Shown here one piece after another: positions 62,444 through 64,000 of a stretch of DNA of 64,000 nucleotides. Each line of letters opens with the position of its first letter. Positions within the stretch are counted from its first letter, which is position 1. Source of the stretch: Rhizobium sp. WSM4643. Its GTDB lineage: Bacteria > Pseudomonadota > Alphaproteobacteria > Rhizobiales > Rhizobiaceae. The position numbers and the translations under genes were made by a program. The stretch is from NCBI RefSeq assembly GCF_025152745.1, contig NZ_CP104042.1:484968-548967 (forward strand), in the 5' to 3' direction. The notes under the pieces were generated by a model. It was not told the origin of the DNA and made no database searches. It saw only the letters and a program-made list of their open reading frames with translations.

Positions 62444-63592
62444 GTGGCGAAACCCAAAAAATCACTGACCGCGGTGGAGCGCCGCGCCGAAGAGCTCGAC
62501 ACCATCGCCGCCGTACTGCCGATCGAGCGCCGCGACGATCTTGCCGAGCTGCTCACCGACCAGGACGTCGAGACGCTGCGCCATCTCGTCAACCAGGGCA
62601 TGGGCGACAACACCCTTCGCGCCCTCACCTCGGATCTGACCTATCTCGAAGCCTGGGGATTGGCAGCCACCGGACGCTCGCTGCCCTGGCCGGCGCCCGA
62701 GGCGCTGCTGCTGAAATTCGTCGCCCATCACCTGTGGGATCCGCAGTGGCGGGAGAGTGACCCTGATCACGGAATGCCGGCCGCCGTCGACGAAAACTTG
62801 CGCAGCCAGGGTTTTCTCAAATCCGTCGGCCCGCATTCGCCATCGACGGTCCGCCGGCGGCTGGCCAACTGGTCGACGCTGACCAAGTGGCGCGGCCTTG
62901 ACAGCGCCTTCGCCTCCCCTGCCCTCAAATCGGCCATTCGGCTGGCGATCCGAGCCGCGCCAAGACAACGTCTTCGCAAGAGCGCCAAGGCGGTTACCGG
63001 CGATGTGCTGGCAAGACTGCTGGCGACCTGCGCCACCGACAGCCTGCGCGATCTCCGCGACCGGGCAATCCTGATGGTCGCCTTTGCCTCCGGCGGTCGC
63101 CGGCGCAGCGAGATCGCCGGACTGCGGCGCGAACAGCTGACGGTCGAGCCGCCGATCCCGGTCGAGGACGGCGCCCCCCTCCCCTCGCTCGCCATCCATC
63201 TCGGTCGCACCAAGACCACCTCGGGCGAACAGGACGATGTCGTCTATCTGACCGGCCGGCCGGTCGAGGCGCTCAACGCCTGGATGGTGGCCGCCAGGAT
63301 CGAGGGCGGAAGCGTGTTCCGGGCGATCGGTCGCTGGGGGACTGTTTCGAAGCGGGCGATCGATCCGCAGTCGGTCAATGCGATCATCAAGCAGCGGGCC
63401 GAGATGGCTGGGTTGGAACCGGGGGAGTTTTCCGCCCATGGGCTGCGGTCAGGTTATCTCACCGAGGCGGCCAATCGTGGAATCCCCCTTCCCGAGGCGA
63501 TGGAGCAGTCTCGCCACCGCTCGGTGCAGCAGGCATCGAGCTACTACAATAATGCTACGCGTCGAAGCGGACGGGCTGCCCGTATGCTTTAA
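62444..63592 (+). CDS. Site-specific tyrosine recombinase/integrase
   Basis: The GTG at 62444, preceded by TGGAGCGTCC, gives 382 residues. The SAM-like core-binding domain (residues about 45-190) is followed by the catalytic domain: Arg in FASGGRRRSEIAGL, His-X-X-Arg in FSAHGLRSGYLTEAANRG, His in SRHRSVQQASSYYN and the nucleophile Tyr in that last segment. Paired with the RHE_PE00001 gene, it likely delimits a mobile or plasmid-maintenance module. No att sites were found by eye. Confidence 0.9.
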   Translation: MAKPKKSLTAVERRAEELDTIAAVLPIERRDDLAELLTDQDVETLRHLVNQGMGDNTLRALTSDLTYLEAWGLAATGRSLPWPAPEALLLKFVAHHLWDPQWRESDPDHGMPAAVDENLRSQGFLKSVGPHSPSTVRRRLANWSTLTKWRGLDSAFASPALKSAIRLAIRAAPRQRLRKSAKAVTGDVLARLLATCATDSLRDLRDRAILMVAFASGGRRRSEIAGLRREQLTVEPPIPVEDGAPLPSLAIHLGRTKTTSGEQDDVVYLTGRPVEALNAWMVAARIEGGSVFRAIGRWGTVSKRAIDPQSVNAIIKQRAEMAGLEPGEFSAHGLRSGYLTEAANRGIPLPEAMEQSRHRSVQQASSYYNNATRRSGRAARML

Positions 63593-64000
63593 TTGCGGGA
63601 GGAGGAGGATTTTCTTAAACCCGAGCAGCTGCGTTGGACTGCAACCCCACAGCGGCCGTTTTTCCGCCCTAGCTGGTGGCAATGATTCTCGTCAGTGAAC
63701 TCGCTTGGATGCTAATTTGAGTCGCCAGATGGGTTGTCGCCACCGCAAAATGTATCCCTTGCGCCTATTGCTTCGCAGATTCCGGTGTACGGGTGAAAAC
63801 GGCGTCCGGAGATACACCCTCGATAACATTTTGTTGTTGCACAATAATGTTTAGATCTCTTTGCACGAGCGGCGGTCGGCATTAAGGTTTTGTTAACCCT
63901 AAATAGCTTGCCAGCCTGTTAGAATCGATGCTTATTGCAAGCAGCGGAGTGATTAGGAAATTCCGCTCAGAAGCGCTATTTCAAGAAATCAGGTCCGGGG
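63593..64000. other. Downstream region, AT-richer, possibly start of a next gene
   Basis: No complete gene is present. An ATG at 63928 opens a frame to the window edge (MLIASSGVIRKFRSEALFQE), but too little is visible for a call. GTTAACCC and AT-rich sequence precede it. Confidence 0.3.

Noticed and set aside
1..64000. CRISPR arrays, rRNA or tRNA genes, repABC replication genes
   Set aside because: I looked for regular repeat-spacer patterns, cloverleaf sequences and Rep motifs and saw none. A plasmid location therefore rests on gene content only.

Overview
The window looks like a GC-rich accessory region of a Rhizobiaceae replicon (Rhizobium, Agrobacterium or Ensifer), probably a plasmid or genomic island. 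Support comes from a gene of the rhizobial-plasmid RHE_PE00001 family beside a phage-type integrase (61.1-63.6 kb), a four-hairpin RNA with anti-Shine-Dalgarno loops resembling the alpha-r14 sRNAs of Rhizobiales, a SigF/NrsF-type sigma and anti-sigma pair, and a dense load of insertion-sequence debris (IS91, IS5, IS66, IS21, IS110, a group II intron). No ribosomal protein, rRNA or tRNA gene was seen.

Region 1 (1-12.3 kb) holds redox and detoxification genes (epoxide hydrolase, MFS exporter, flavodoxin-fold quinone reductase, 3-hydroxyisobutyrate-dehydrogenase-like reductase, exported methyltransferase) with LysR and AraC regulators. It is visibly rearranged. One zinc-less alcohol dehydrogenase is split into two halves on opposite strands that rejoin in frame across a 5-bp inverted repeat, and pieces of a second one lie between other genes. 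A LysR gene exists both complete (11.4 kb) and as a 5' fragment (3.6 kb). Region 2 (12.4-19.7 kb) is mobile-element territory: an IS91-type element with its own tyrosine recombinase, an IS5 remnant, and a truncated group II intron fused to a dehydrogenase remnant, among hydrolase and acetyltransferase genes. Region 3 (19.9-28.3 kb) has an aromatic amino acid decarboxylase, the ECF sigma/NrsF pair with a probable autoregulatory promoter, an NmrA-like protein divergent from a LysR gene, IS66/IS21/HNH debris, and an AraC regulator with a methyltransferase. Region 4 (28.4-32.1 kb) is a graveyard of DNA-repair genes (dnaE2 and ligD fragments, an SRAP gene with one nonsense codon) followed by the anti-SD RNA. 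Region 5 (32.4-37.6 kb) is a same-strand redox cluster (quinone reductase, DUF3788, azoreductase, AhpD-like protein, nitroreductase) headed by an AraC regulator. An intact IS5-family element (37.8-38.7 kb) separates it from region 6.

Region 6 (38.9-61 kb) is a defence island. It holds a 607-residue protein joining a transposase-type HTH, zinc ribbons and a Vsr/DUF559-like nuclease; a decayed PrlF antitoxin; McrB and McrC; and, converging on them with 12 bp between, a long operon of a C5 cytosine methyltransferase, a GHKL (MORC-like) ATPase with a C-terminal nuclease-like motif, two large proteins of unknown fold, and a 1962-residue helicase with a C-terminal cysteine cluster. The methyltransferase + two unknowns + giant helicase set matches the layout of Druantia type II. 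The GHKL ATPase and the divergent vsr gene match the MORC-type restriction systems. The combination is the best candidate here for an undescribed composite system. The island ends at a DUF5677 gene and the RHE_PE00001/integrase pair, which probably marks a mobile boundary.
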